Assembly (NCBI RefSeq): GCF_019334305.1
Contig: NZ_JAHWGH010000001.1
Location: forward strand, 62,001 to 126,000
DNA: 64,000 bases
Origin: Rossellomorea orangium
GTDB taxonomy: Bacteria > Bacillota > Bacilli > Bacillales > Bacillaceae_B
Direction: 5' to 3'
A program made the position numbers and the translations under genes. Positions within the stretch are counted from its first letter, which is position 1; each line of letters starts with the position of its first letter. Below are positions 49,392 through 57,177 of this stretch, piece by piece. Below the pieces are notes generated by a model. The model saw only the letters and a list, made by a program, of their open reading frames with translations. It was not told the origin of the DNA and made no database searches.

Positions 49392-49743
49392 AAGATTTTA
49401 GTAGTTGTCCCTTTTGTAATAGATTAATAGATGATTCCCACTATATTTTGTGCTGAGTACTAAGGATGAGTTTGATTTAAAACGGACCCATGTGACCTGT
49501 TTCTTTTCTCCCCTTATGGTCAGAAGTCCGATTCTCCCCTTTTTTCTTTCCCCCATTCCATCTCCACCTTTACCCCCAAATCGACAAAATTACAATTATA
49601 TTTACATTTTAATACGATTTACTGTAGTTTTGTATACTTTTTCCAATTTATTTATATTCGTAATCAAAATAAGCATTTCAAAACGTGTAATTTTCTAATA
49701 CCTGCACACAAAACCTTTATCTTGAAGAAAAAAGGGATAGTCG
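49392..49743. other. AT-rich intergenic stretch
   Basis: No gene seen. Pyrimidine-rich runs (for example CCCCTTTTTTCTTTCCCCC near 49536) and AT-rich sequence precede the XRE regulator gene. The promoter of that gene should lie here. Confidence 0.4.
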
Positions 49744-50166
49744 GTGAAAACAATGGATTTACATGTAGAGCTACAACATTACCGCAATGACGTACTAGAA
49801 CTTACCCAGAGAGAAGCCGCCCTTCGTTTAAATATCAACCAAAGTACGCTATCAAATTATGAAAATGGCACAAGAGACATCCCCTACAAGATGCTCCTTA
49901 CCTTTAAAGAAGTCTATAAAATCCCGACCCACGAAATGAACCGGATCATGTACGGGGAGAAGAGCGACGGCCTCGGACAAAGTCACGACCCCATGATCCT
50001 GCGTGAACACTTCGAAGACGATGAGACAAGAGAAATCATGAAAATCCTTCAAGATTACCCAAAACTCAAGCGAACCCTGTCATCCCTCTCCTACTTCACA
50101 GAAAAACGCAAAGAGAAATTCACTTCTCAGGTCTACCACCTCTACCAAACGATGAAGGACTGGTAG
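49744..50166 (+). CDS. XRE-family transcription regulator
   Basis: 140 residues from a GTG after AAAGGGATAGTCG. An ATG nine bases on is also possible. HTH at residues 10-65 (DVLELTQREAALRLNINQST, LSNYENGTRDIPYKMLLTFK). The C-terminal half (about 85-140) is helical (DDETREIMKILQDYPKLKRT) and unlike SinR. A 53-residue gene that resembles SinI converges on it from the other side of a terminator. The stop codon G is shared with a REP copy. Confidence 0.88.
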   Translation: MKTMDLHVELQHYRNDVLELTQREAALRLNINQSTLSNYENGTRDIPYKMLLTFKEVYKIPTHEMNRIMYGEKSDGLGQSHDPMILREHFEDDETREIMKILQDYPKLKRTLSSLSYFTEKRKEKFTSQVYHLYQTMKDW

Positions 50167-50253
50167 AGGGACGGACTTCCATTTCAGGAACCGAAGCCTT
50201 GTTAAATCAAGGATTTGGTTCCTTTTTAGCTTTGAGATAGAGGTCCGTCCCTC
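50166..50253. repeat. REP pair flanking a terminator
   Basis: GAGGGACGGACTT (50166-50178, last bases changed) and AGGTCCGTCCCTC (50241-50253) face each other around a hairpin terminator. The left copy overlaps the stop codon of the XRE gene. Confidence 0.85.
50186..50227 (+). terminator. Terminator after XRE regulator gene
   Basis: AGGAACC and GGTTCCT pair around an inner CCTTG/CAAGG stem, followed by TTTTTAG. It is nested inside the REP pair. Confidence 0.75.
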
Positions 50254-50256
50254 AAA

Positions 50257-50298
50257 AAAAGCGCTTAGATCCCTGATTTCGGGGTCTAGAGCGCTTTT
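50257..50298 (-). terminator. Terminator of the 53-residue gene
   Basis: AAAAGCGCTTAGATCCC and GGGGTCTAGAGCGCTTTT form a long stem with an A-tract on one side and T-tract on the other. On the minus strand it ends the small gene, overlapping its last codons. Confidence 0.85.
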
Positions 50299-50447
50299 TG
50301 GTTTGAATCTATTGTATATCCTGATTGTAGTTCTTTTTTTAGCCAGTGGATCATTGTGTTAGTATCCATGTTTCCTTGTTGACCTTTGTCGAACGCTTTT
50401 TGTATCACGTTCAGTATATGCTGATCATTGTTCGCATTTCCTTTCAA
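50286..50447 (-). CDS. 53-residue protein, possibly SinI-like antagonist
   Basis: TTG start at 50447 with AGGAGG seven bases upstream. 53 residues, starting MKGNANNDQHILNVIQKAFD. The pattern VIQKAFDKG...TMIHWLKKEL resembles the SinI core (LIKQALDAGISKNEIREFL) with a short insertion. It is convergent to the XRE regulator gene, the same layout as sinR and sinI at 61.9-62.4 kb. The proposal that it binds that regulator is inference. The gene itself is well supported by its ribosome site and terminator. Confidence 0.65.
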   Translation of the reverse strand: MKGNANNDQHILNVIQKAFDKGQQGNMDTNTMIHWLKKELQSGYTIDSNQKAL

Positions 50448-50628
50448 AATGACAACCTCCTACACGTAAAAACATTTTATATCACTTTATTACACTATTA
50501 GACGAGGTTTCAAACATCAATTTTATGCTATATTACCAAAAAAAACCACTTTTTAAAAGATAAAATTTAATAAGAATTATCTGAGAAAACTACTATTTAC
50601 CTATTCATCTTGGGTACTATTGTGTCGA

Positions 50629-50634
50629 TATAAT
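50629..50634 (+). promoter_or_regulatory. -10 element before the c-di-GMP riboswitch
   Basis: A consensus TATAAT about 10 bases before the riboswitch. No good -35 match at the right distance is seen. Confidence 0.5.
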
Positions 50635-50644
50635 AGGGTATGGA

Positions 50645-50718
50645 CGGAAACAAGGCAAAATCATCGAAAGGTGATGACGCAAAGCTATAGGGGCTACTCA
50701 TGCCAGCCAGCTGCCAAA
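50645..50718 (+). ncRNA. Cyclic di-GMP-I (GEMM-I) riboswitch
   Basis: Conserved blocks in order: AAGGCAAA, a hairpin ATCATC-GAAA-GGTGAT with GAAA tetraloop, GACGCAAAGC, TATAGGGG, then CAGCCAGCTGCC. These are the diagnostic GEMM-I positions. It sits directly before the AAGGAGGG ribosome site of a 42-residue gene with no terminator between, so control of translation is most likely. Confidence 0.93.
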
Positions 50719-50734
50719 CCAAGGAGGGATTGTT

Positions 50735-50863
50735 TTGTCGTTTTTAACACCCGAAGAAATAGTAGAGAGAAAAAAAGCTCGAAAAATGTGGATGTACATA
50801 GGGCTATTTATTTTTACAATTGTATTAATCGCTGGAACCACATATTTAACGTACCACATATGA
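50735..50863 (+). CDS. 42-residue membrane protein under c-di-GMP control
   Basis: TTG start at 50735 with AAGGAGGG seven bases upstream. 42 residues: a polar N-terminus MSFLTPEEIVERKKARKMWM followed by one membrane helix (YIGLFIFTIVLIAGTTYLTYHI). The only gene between the riboswitch and the next terminator, so it is the direct target of c-di-GMP. No family recognised. Confidence 0.8.
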   Translation: MSFLTPEEIVERKKARKMWMYIGLFIFTIVLIAGTTYLTYHI

Positions 50864-50887
50864 AAGCGTCAATAGACGCTTTTTTAT
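50863..50887 (+). terminator. Terminator after 42-residue gene
   Basis: AAAGCGTC (50863-50870) pairs with GACGCTTT (50875-50882) with a 4-base loop, then TTTATTTT. It overlaps the stop codon. Confidence 0.85.
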
Positions 50888-50980
50888 TTTCTTTGATTTT
50901 CATTCTACAATTTATGGAAAGTTCCGAGGTTTTTCGATAGAATAAGAGAAGTAATCTAAACTAGTTGGAGGCAACCATTT

Positions 50981-51646
50981 ATGCATAAAGAAGTTAAACT
51001 CATCCGGGGATTGAGACAACCATCCTACTTCTTTTATCAATTGAAAGAAATGGAAGTATTAAGAGGATATAGACAAAAAATCCTCCTTGTTTTCATATTG
51101 TCTGCCCTTGTCTTTGGACTCATATCTTCACTTGGAATTGGAATGGATCCTCTATCAAAAGAACTAACCACCCTCTCACCCTTTACATTCGAGATGGAGA
51201 AGTTCTTATTTCTATTAGGAAGAATCATCTCAGGTCTATTATATGCGGCGATCATCCTTTTTGTACCAGCCCTGATTTTCTGGACCATTTCAGACGAAGG
51301 AGAATATCGCAAGCTTGTCATCACCCAAAGCTTGGTCCTGCTCATTTTATTGATTGAAAGACTAACCTATATTCCATTGTCACTTTTTCTTTCACTTGAT
51401 TGGTTCTCGTCCCCTCTATCACTCGGAGTCATTGCTCAGTACATAACAAGTAAACCACTTTTTATTTACTTACTTGGCTGCTTCTCCTTGTTTAAGATAT
51501 GGGTTTTCTATATCCAATACAAAGGAGTCAAAAGACTGACTCAGCAAAAAAACTGGCTCATCTGGCTCGTTATTCTGTTAACAAACCTATTATTCTGGAG
51601 TGTTACCGCATTTATGGCATTCCTTGATTTTTCAAAATTAATCTAA
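50981..51646 (+). CDS. Yip1-like membrane protein
   Basis: 221 residues with TTGGAGG upstream. A soluble N-terminus with PSYFFYQLKEMEVLRGYRQK, then five membrane helices, as in the YIP1 domain family found beside MFP adaptors in bacilli. Its helices include ISGLLYAAIILFVPALIFW and LIWLVILLTNLLFWSVTAFM. It lies 24 bases before the HlyD-like gene, so the two form an operon. Confidence 0.8.
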   Translation: MHKEVKLIRGLRQPSYFFYQLKEMEVLRGYRQKILLVFILSALVFGLISSLGIGMDPLSKELTTLSPFTFEMEKFLFLLGRIISGLLYAAIILFVPALIFWTISDEGEYRKLVITQSLVLLILLIERLTYIPLSLFLSLDWFSSPLSLGVIAQYITSKPLFIYLLGCFSLFKIWVFYIQYKGVKRLTQQKNWLIWLVILLTNLLFWSVTAFMAFLDFSKLI

Positions 51647-51669
51647 CTATCTAAAGGCTGTGAACAAAC

Positions 51670-52905
51670 ATGCATAAACGAACCCTATTCTATACCACCC
51701 TCACCGTGTCGCTCCTTTTTATAGGTGCCAATACATATCTCATCGAAAAGGCGGACAGCAAGGTCGACCGGGAAGTCCGCGTCGCCGAATGGGAACCCGT
51801 CAACAAAGGGGACCTGGCAAAAGAACTGCCAAAAGCAGGTGTGGTTGCATCAGAAGAAGAAAGCTACCTCTATTTCAATGACGAATTCGGTTCATTCAAA
51901 AAGTTCCTCGTCAAAGAAGGAGATCAAATTAAATCCGGGACCCCTCTTTATGAATATGAAGTAACCGATCAAACCCAGCAAAAAAGCTTACTGGAATCAG
52001 AGGCCGATCAGCTGGAAGATGAAATTGACAGCATCGAAGACAATATTTCAGATTTGAAACGACTGGAATCTTCTCTTCCATCTGACTCTAGCGACGACAA
52101 AGAAATTCCCATCAACGCAAGCGCCCTTCAATCGGAATATGATCTAAAGAAAGAGATTGCCGACAAGGAACTTGAAATCGACCGCCTGGAGAGTCAGATC
52201 GATAATCTGGAACGTCAAATCAAGGATATCGAATCGTACGAAACGACCCTGACCGTGCAAAGCAGCGTGGACGGAACCATCAAAGACCTTTCACATGCCG
52301 TCGAGAATCCTTTAATCACGATTGCATCTCAGTCCACCATCGTCACAACGGACCTTACGGAAAAAGAAATTACGACAGTCGATGAAAACATGAACGCAAC
52401 CGTCCAATCGGATGTTGAGAAAAAGACCCAAAAAGGTACGGTCACCAAAGTGGCCTCCCTGCCTAAAAACGATCCGCACATCCAAACAGACAGCATGTAT
52501 CCTGTCGAAATCAAACTTCAGGACACAAAGAACGAGTTGCTCCCAGGACATCACGTCTTCTTATCTATCATCACGGAAGAAGTGAAGGGTGCGTTTGTCG
52601 TTCCAGTAACGGCAGTTGAGAAAGATGGAAAATCAAAATATATGTGGATCCTGAATTCAAAAGGCACCGTCGAAAAGCGCAAAGTGGAAACGGGACTTGC
52701 AGTCGACGGACAGCAGCAGATCACATCCGGAGTGAAGGCTGGGGAATACTATATCGTATATCCTGACGACATTCCCGCGTTACAAAAAGGCGCAGCGTTC
52801 ATCACGGCCCTTGATTGGGATAAAGTTAAGCTGAGAGATTTGAAGAAATTTAATCGACCGACGATTCTTGAGAATTTATTGTTGGGGATTTTGGAACGTA
52901 AATAA
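51670..52905 (+). CDS. HlyD/RND-type membrane-fusion adaptor
   Basis: 411 residues. N-terminal anchor (LFYTTLTVSLLFIGANTYLI). Lipoyl-like half at about 75-100 (LVKEGDQIKSGTPLYEYEV), a long coiled coil at about 105-190 (LLESEADQLEDEIDSIEDNI, ELEIDRLESQIDNLERQIKD), then barrel domains ending in VVPVTAVEKDGKSKYMW. In Gram-positives such proteins couple ABC exporters to the wall side. No exporter gene follows; the Yip1-like gene is the partner at hand. Confidence 0.9.
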   Translation: MHKRTLFYTTLTVSLLFIGANTYLIEKADSKVDREVRVAEWEPVNKGDLAKELPKAGVVASEEESYLYFNDEFGSFKKFLVKEGDQIKSGTPLYEYEVTDQTQQKSLLESEADQLEDEIDSIEDNISDLKRLESSLPSDSSDDKEIPINASALQSEYDLKKEIADKELEIDRLESQIDNLERQIKDIESYETTLTVQSSVDGTIKDLSHAVENPLITIASQSTIVTTDLTEKEITTVDENMNATVQSDVEKKTQKGTVTKVASLPKNDPHIQTDSMYPVEIKLQDTKNELLPGHHVFLSIITEEVKGAFVVPVTAVEKDGKSKYMWILNSKGTVEKRKVETGLAVDGQQQITSGVKAGEYYIVYPDDIPALQKGAAFITALDWDKVKLRDLKKFNRPTILENLLLGILERK

Positions 52906-52910
52906 TATAA

Positions 52911-52951
52911 AAAAACCAAGAATGAGCTGTCACTACATTCTTGGTTTTTTT
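52911..52951. terminator. Bidirectional terminator
   Basis: AAAACCAAGAATG pairs with CATTCTTGGTTTT, a 13-bp stem with A-tract on the left and TTTTT on the right, between convergent genes. Confidence 0.9.
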
Positions 52952-52957
52952 GTATTT

Positions 52958-53467
52958 TCAATGATTTCTTCTAATTCTTTCATCCATTATAAAGAATAGG
53001 ATCGAACAGCACACTGCAGCTGCAGAAAAGCCGGGATTATAAAAATACGTCACTGCCCCAAATCCAATATGTATAAGACCAGACACCCAAAGTCGATTTC
53101 CCATAAACCTCATTGCTATCGCTTCAGCTACGATTGAAGCAGGTATACCATACAAAAAATTCCCCAGCAGACTAAATAGAAGGATCATCAGCATCGAAAG
53201 GAAATCGATACTATACACATCTCCATCAAAAAGGGATACGAAAAAGTAAAAGACGAATAATCCAATAGTAAAGCCGATCGATGTATAAAGCGCTGCCCTC
53301 ACTTTACGGGGACCGTATATTAATAATATATTCCTCATACCTGGGAGCACCAGGACTCCGAGCGCCAATGCCACCAAGCCTAAGACCTCTAAAGGAGTTT
53401 GCGAGACCATTAAAATCGTCACGACAACCACCATCGAAAAAATAATCATGAAATTCTTTTTAAACAC
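52958..53467 (-). CDS. Membrane protein of unknown function
   Basis: 169 residues from a GTG. About five membrane helices (MIIFSMVVVVTILMV, VLGLVALALGVLVLPGM, LYTSIGFTIGLFVFYFFVSL, FLSMLMILLFSLLGNFLYG). Ends MDERIRRNH. No family recognised. Its ribosome site is weak. Confidence 0.75.
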   Translation of the reverse strand: MFKKNFMIIFSMVVVVTILMVSQTPLEVLGLVALALGVLVLPGMRNILLIYGPRKVRAALYTSIGFTIGLFVFYFFVSLFDGDVYSIDFLSMLMILLFSLLGNFLYGIPASIVAEAIAMRFMGNRLWVSGLIHIGFGAVTYFYNPGFSAAAVCCSILFFIMDERIRRNH

Positions 53468-53601
53468 GTTCTTTCACAAACCTTTTTATTTTCATTGTAC
53501 AACAGCATAGAACACGCAGAAAACCCCTTTTACATACATACTCCTCCCTAACCAACAAATACTAACTTTTAACACTCAACAAAAAGGAGCGCTCCACAAA
53601 C

Positions 53602-55212
53602 ATGAAAACACTCAAACGCCTCACCACCCTAACCATCCTCCTCTCCCTACTCTCCTTCACCCTGCCCTCCACCTGCCTCTTCGCCGCCCAATCCAACAAA
53701 AACGTCATCCTCCTCATCATGGACGGCACCAACTCCGACATCCTCACCCTCTCCCGCTGGTATCGAGGGACGGACCTCCAACTGGATAAGGTTCTGACAG
53801 GCGGCGTCCGTACATACTCCGCACAATCAGCCATCACCGATTCGGCTGCAGCGGGATCGGCTATGGCAACGGGTGTGAAAACCAAAGCGGATTACATCGG
53901 AATGAACCCTGATGGACGCCCCGCTCTCACCGTCCTTGAAGGGGCAAAGCTGTCAGGCTACCGGACCGGCATCGTGTCGACCTCCCCTGTCCAGCACGCC
54001 ACCCCTGCAGCCTTCACCTCCCACACCTTGAACCGGGATGAATTCGGTGATATCGGTGAACAGCAGGTGTACCAGGGTCTGGACGTGGTGTTAGGAGGCG
54101 GTGCTGCGTGGCTAAAACCACAATCCAAAGACCACGCAAAAGACGACGACGGCATGCTGAAAACGAAGGAAGTCAGCCGTGAAGACGGGGAAAACCTGGT
54201 TAAGGAGATTTCGGCCTCCGGCTACGATATGGCCCTGAATAGGGACGGACTTCTGAGAAAAGCCGTATCTTCCAAGCTGTGGGGAGTGTTTGCGGACGAA
54301 GACATTTCATATGAATTCGACCGAAAGACGTTAAAGCCTGATGAACCTTCCCTGGCGGAGATGACACGCGCCGCCATGAACCGGCTCTCTCAAGGGGAAA
54401 AGGGTTTCTTTCTCATGGTCGAAGGAAGCAAGGTGGATTGGGCAGCTCATAAAAACGATCCTGTCGGGATGATCAGTGAGGTGTTGAGCTTTGACGATGC
54501 AGTGGGAGAAGCACTCGACTTTGCCCGTAAAGACCGGAATACCTTGGTTGTTGCCGTGACGGATCACGGAAACAGCGGTTTGACCCTCGGGAATCAGGGA
54601 ACGAATGGGGATTATAAAAATCTGCCTGCCGAGAAGTTCATTGAGCCATTGAAGAAAGCCAAACTGACTGTTAAGGGCGCGACCTCCCAGCTTAAAAAGA
54701 ATCGGACTAATTTAAAAGAGGTTCTTTCAAGCTATGGGTTGGGGAACCTGAGCAGTAAAGAGTATTGTGCGATGGAAGATGCGAAAAGTGTCGAGGATCT
54801 CGAGAGTGAAATGGTGAGGCTGATGGCAAAGCGGGCAAACCTCGGATTCACTACCCATGGTCATACCGGTGAAGACGTTTTCCTTTATGCTTATGGGCCG
54901 GGGAAACCGATGGGGTTAATTGAGAATATAGACATTCCGAAGGTGATCTCTTCGTATATGGGATTTTCATTAACGACTGGGAAATTCGCTTCCTGGTATG
55001 TGGACGGAAAAGAATTTTATCGTGGTAAGGGATTTAAGGTGAAAATTGAGGGACGGACCTCCAAAAATCCAGTAATGGTGGCGACGCGTGATGACCAAGT
55101 GCTACGTTTTCCGGAAAATAAAGATTTTTATTGGAGAAACGGTGACAAAGTGGGGTTGAAGAGCGTGAATGTGTATGATGGTGAGACGTTTTATGTGCAT
55201 GTGGAGGAGTAA
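53602..55212 (+). CDS. Secreted alkaline phosphatase
   Basis: 536 residues with AAAAAGGAGCG upstream. Signal peptide LTTLTILLSLLSFTLPST to LFAAQ. Alkaline phosphatase motifs: VILLIMDGTNSD (first Asp ligand), ITDSAAAGSAMATG with the catalytic Ser, FLMVEGSKVDWAAHKND, VAVTDHGNSG and TTHGHTGEDV for the two-zinc/magnesium site. Releases phosphate outside the cell, matching the nucleotidase at 36.2 kb. The first 150 coding bases are strikingly C-rich compared with the rest. Three copies of the GGGACGGAC motif lie in the gene. Confidence 0.93.
   Translation: MKTLKRLTTLTILLSLLSFTLPSTCLFAAQSNKNVILLIMDGTNSDILTLSRWYRGTDLQLDKVLTGGVRTYSAQSAITDSAAAGSAMATGVKTKADYIGMNPDGRPALTVLEGAKLSGYRTGIVSTSPVQHATPAAFTSHTLNRDEFGDIGEQQVYQGLDVVLGGGAAWLKPQSKDHAKDDDGMLKTKEVSREDGENLVKEISASGYDMALNRDGLLRKAVSSKLWGVFADEDISYEFDRKTLKPDEPSLAEMTRAAMNRLSQGEKGFFLMVEGSKVDWAAHKNDPVGMISEVLSFDDAVGEALDFARKDRNTLVVAVTDHGNSGLTLGNQGTNGDYKNLPAEKFIEPLKKAKLTVKGATSQLKKNRTNLKEVLSSYGLGNLSSKEYCAMEDAKSVEDLESEMVRLMAKRANLGFTTHGHTGEDVFLYAYGPGKPMGLIENIDIPKVISSYMGFSLTTGKFASWYVDGKEFYRGKGFKVKIEGRTSKNPVMVATRDDQVLRFPENKDFYWRNGDKVGLKSVNVYDGETFYVHVEE
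53765..53777 (+). repeat. GAGGGACGGACCT copy in phosphatase gene, 5'
   Basis: Exact copy read WYRGTDLQLDK. Alkaline phosphatases tend to have WY(K/R)G here, so the motif again lies on permissive codons. Confidence 0.85.
54241..54252 (+). repeat. AGGGACGGACTT copy in phosphatase gene, middle
   Basis: 12-base variant read N-R-D-G-L-L in another frame. It ends TT for CT, like the copy at 50166. Confidence 0.65.
55048..55060 (+). repeat. GAGGGACGGACCT copy in phosphatase gene, 3'
   Basis: Exact copy read in the third frame (E-G-R-T-S), within KVKIEGRTSKNPV. Confidence 0.85.
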
Positions 55213-55542
55213 GGTGGGGATAGGGTAGGGTAGGGTTTAATTGGGATTGTTTATTTTCGGGGAGTTTATTTTCAATTCTCTTCACAGAGTATAAAGATAC
55301 AACACTTTTGCGTAATCAATACGATATTGATTAGCGACTAGCCGGATGTATTCTCGACTCGCCCTCCCCTCCCCACGGTACCTGGCACCAACACGACCAA
55401 CCGTGCCAGGCACCACCTCCTCACACCATTCGACAAACTCCCCACCCTCCTTTCCACCACTTCCCCCACCACATGTTCCTTTTCCCCCTCCTTTTGCGTT
55501 ATAATAAAAGAATGCGATTTTATAGATTGGAGAGGTTGGTTG
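55213..55542. other. Intergenic stretch with GGTGCCTGGCACC-type repeat
   Basis: No gene seen. At 55375-55415 two near-palindromic copies face each other: GGTACCTGGCACC and CCGTGCCAGGCACC. A degraded copy lies at 9271-9285 (GGTGCCTGCCCCACC). The stretch on either side is strongly C-rich on the plus strand. The ywqB promoter should lie near 55490-55525. Confidence 0.6.
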
Positions 55543-57177
55543 ATGTCGATTCGTATTCAGGAGTTGAAGGATAAGTTGCTTCCCATGAGTCAGTCGATAC
55601 AGGGTGAGCTGGACCCGAATCTGGATGAGAGCAAGAACGTCGTCTCGAAGGGCCTTCTTTTGTTCCGTCAGAATCTGGTTTCGAACGTGAAGGTCCGGGA
55701 TGATGAGGTGACGGCGGAGGTGCAGGATGTGACGCCTGTGACCCTTGAGCTGAACTTGTTGTTCCCCCTGTTAAGCAAGTGCTCGTGCCCGCAGAATCAA
55801 TGGTGCCGGCATCAAATGGCGACTTTTTTTATGCTCTATAACAAGGTCGGCCGGGTCAGTGAGTGGATACAGAATTGGCGGAGTCAGTCACAGCCTGCCA
55901 CTCAACAGGAGCAATCACTGGATGATCTCATGAAGAAGCACGGCAACCTGAAGAAAGCCAGTGATCTATTAAATGAACGGAAAACACGGGGCAACACGCC
56001 TGATGAATGGTGGCAGTTCTTTGACTCCCTTCTTAAAAATGAAGATTTGGAGTTACTTGAAAGACAGCCCTATTTAATGGATGTCCTCGTGCAGAATATT
56101 ACGAAGCGATTTATGAAGGAAGCTCCCTTCGAACGGGAATGGAAGCCCCTTTATCAGCTTTTCGCGACCCTATATCTATCGATTCACATCGACCTTTATT
56201 TAAAAAAACGGAACGTCGAGCTGAGCCGGGAGCAATACAGTATGTATGATTTCCTGTTAGGCGAAATGGAAGACGCTGTGGAAAAACTGTCCATCCACGC
56301 CATGCCGTTCAGCTTCGATCCGTATATTGCTTTTTTGAAAAAGAAGACGATCGAGATGAGCGATTCCACCGAGAACAGTACGATGATGAAGGCGGAAGTA
56401 TACCGCTTCCTCTGGTACTACCTGTTCAAGCAGAAATCGTGGCGCCGTGAAGAAGTGGCGCGGTTGGAAGAGACGGACAATGAGGATACGACCTTTTACA
56501 ACGTTGCCCTCCTACATCAATATCTCCTCCTGGAGGATCTGAATAAAGCAAGTGAAGTGGTAGATGAGCTCGGGACAGAACTCGTCGCTTTCAGTGAATT
56601 CTGGCTCCGTAAATTTTTTGTCGGCAAGCGGTACGAAGTCGGCTTCTTCCTGGTCCGGAATATCCTCTCAAGGATGCCGGATCACCTCGGGACCCTGGAT
56701 TATTATGAGGCAACCCGGTTCGTCCGCTGGTTCGTACGGATATTGCCGATGGATTGGCTCATGGAAAAGGACAGCGCCCTCGTGAATGAGCTCCTGCTCT
56801 CCATGTTGCCGTACAGCTTCTTTTCGTACAATGAGTACTTAATCAGCGCGAAGGCCTATCGTGAGTGGGTCGAGCTGCAAAGATATATGAACTACAGCAT
56901 CGGTGAGATGGAAGGCATGGGGCTCCGAGATGTGACGAAGGAAGCGCCTGAATTAGCCCTTCCCATCTATTACACCGGCGTCATCACAGCGATCGACCAG
57001 AAGAACCGTGACAGCTACAAGCTGGCTGTCCGTTATATGAAGAAAATCCGGACGATTTATAAAAAAACGAAGAAAACGGATAAGTGGGACGTCTATCTCA
57101 CCTATATCCTCGACAAATACAAGCGATTACGTGCGTTCCAAGAGGAGTGCAGAAAGGGTAAGTTAATCGATGCTTAA
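55543..57177 (+). CDS. ywqB: SWIM zinc-finger protein, YwqB-like
   Basis: 544 residues from the ATG at 55543, with GGAGAGG seven bases upstream. The SWIM motif is CSCPQNQWCRHQMATFFML near residue 82-100 (CxC, then CxH). The rest is helical (LWYYLFKQKSWRREEVARL). The stop overlaps the start of the SNF2 helicase gene by 8 bases. SWIM/SNF2 pairs act together on DNA, but the role of this one in bacilli is not established. Confidence 0.9.
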   Translation: MSIRIQELKDKLLPMSQSIQGELDPNLDESKNVVSKGLLLFRQNLVSNVKVRDDEVTAEVQDVTPVTLELNLLFPLLSKCSCPQNQWCRHQMATFFMLYNKVGRVSEWIQNWRSQSQPATQQEQSLDDLMKKHGNLKKASDLLNERKTRGNTPDEWWQFFDSLLKNEDLELLERQPYLMDVLVQNITKRFMKEAPFEREWKPLYQLFATLYLSIHIDLYLKKRNVELSREQYSMYDFLLGEMEDAVEKLSIHAMPFSFDPYIAFLKKKTIEMSDSTENSTMMKAEVYRFLWYYLFKQKSWRREEVARLEETDNEDTTFYNVALLHQYLLLEDLNKASEVVDELGTELVAFSEFWLRKFFVGKRYEVGFFLVRNILSRMPDHLGTLDYYEATRFVRWFVRILPMDWLMEKDSALVNELLLSMLPYSFFSYNEYLISAKAYREWVELQRYMNYSIGEMEGMGLRDVTKEAPELALPIYYTGVITAIDQKNRDSYKLAVRYMKKIRTIYKKTKKTDKWDVYLTYILDKYKRLRAFQEECRKGKLIDA

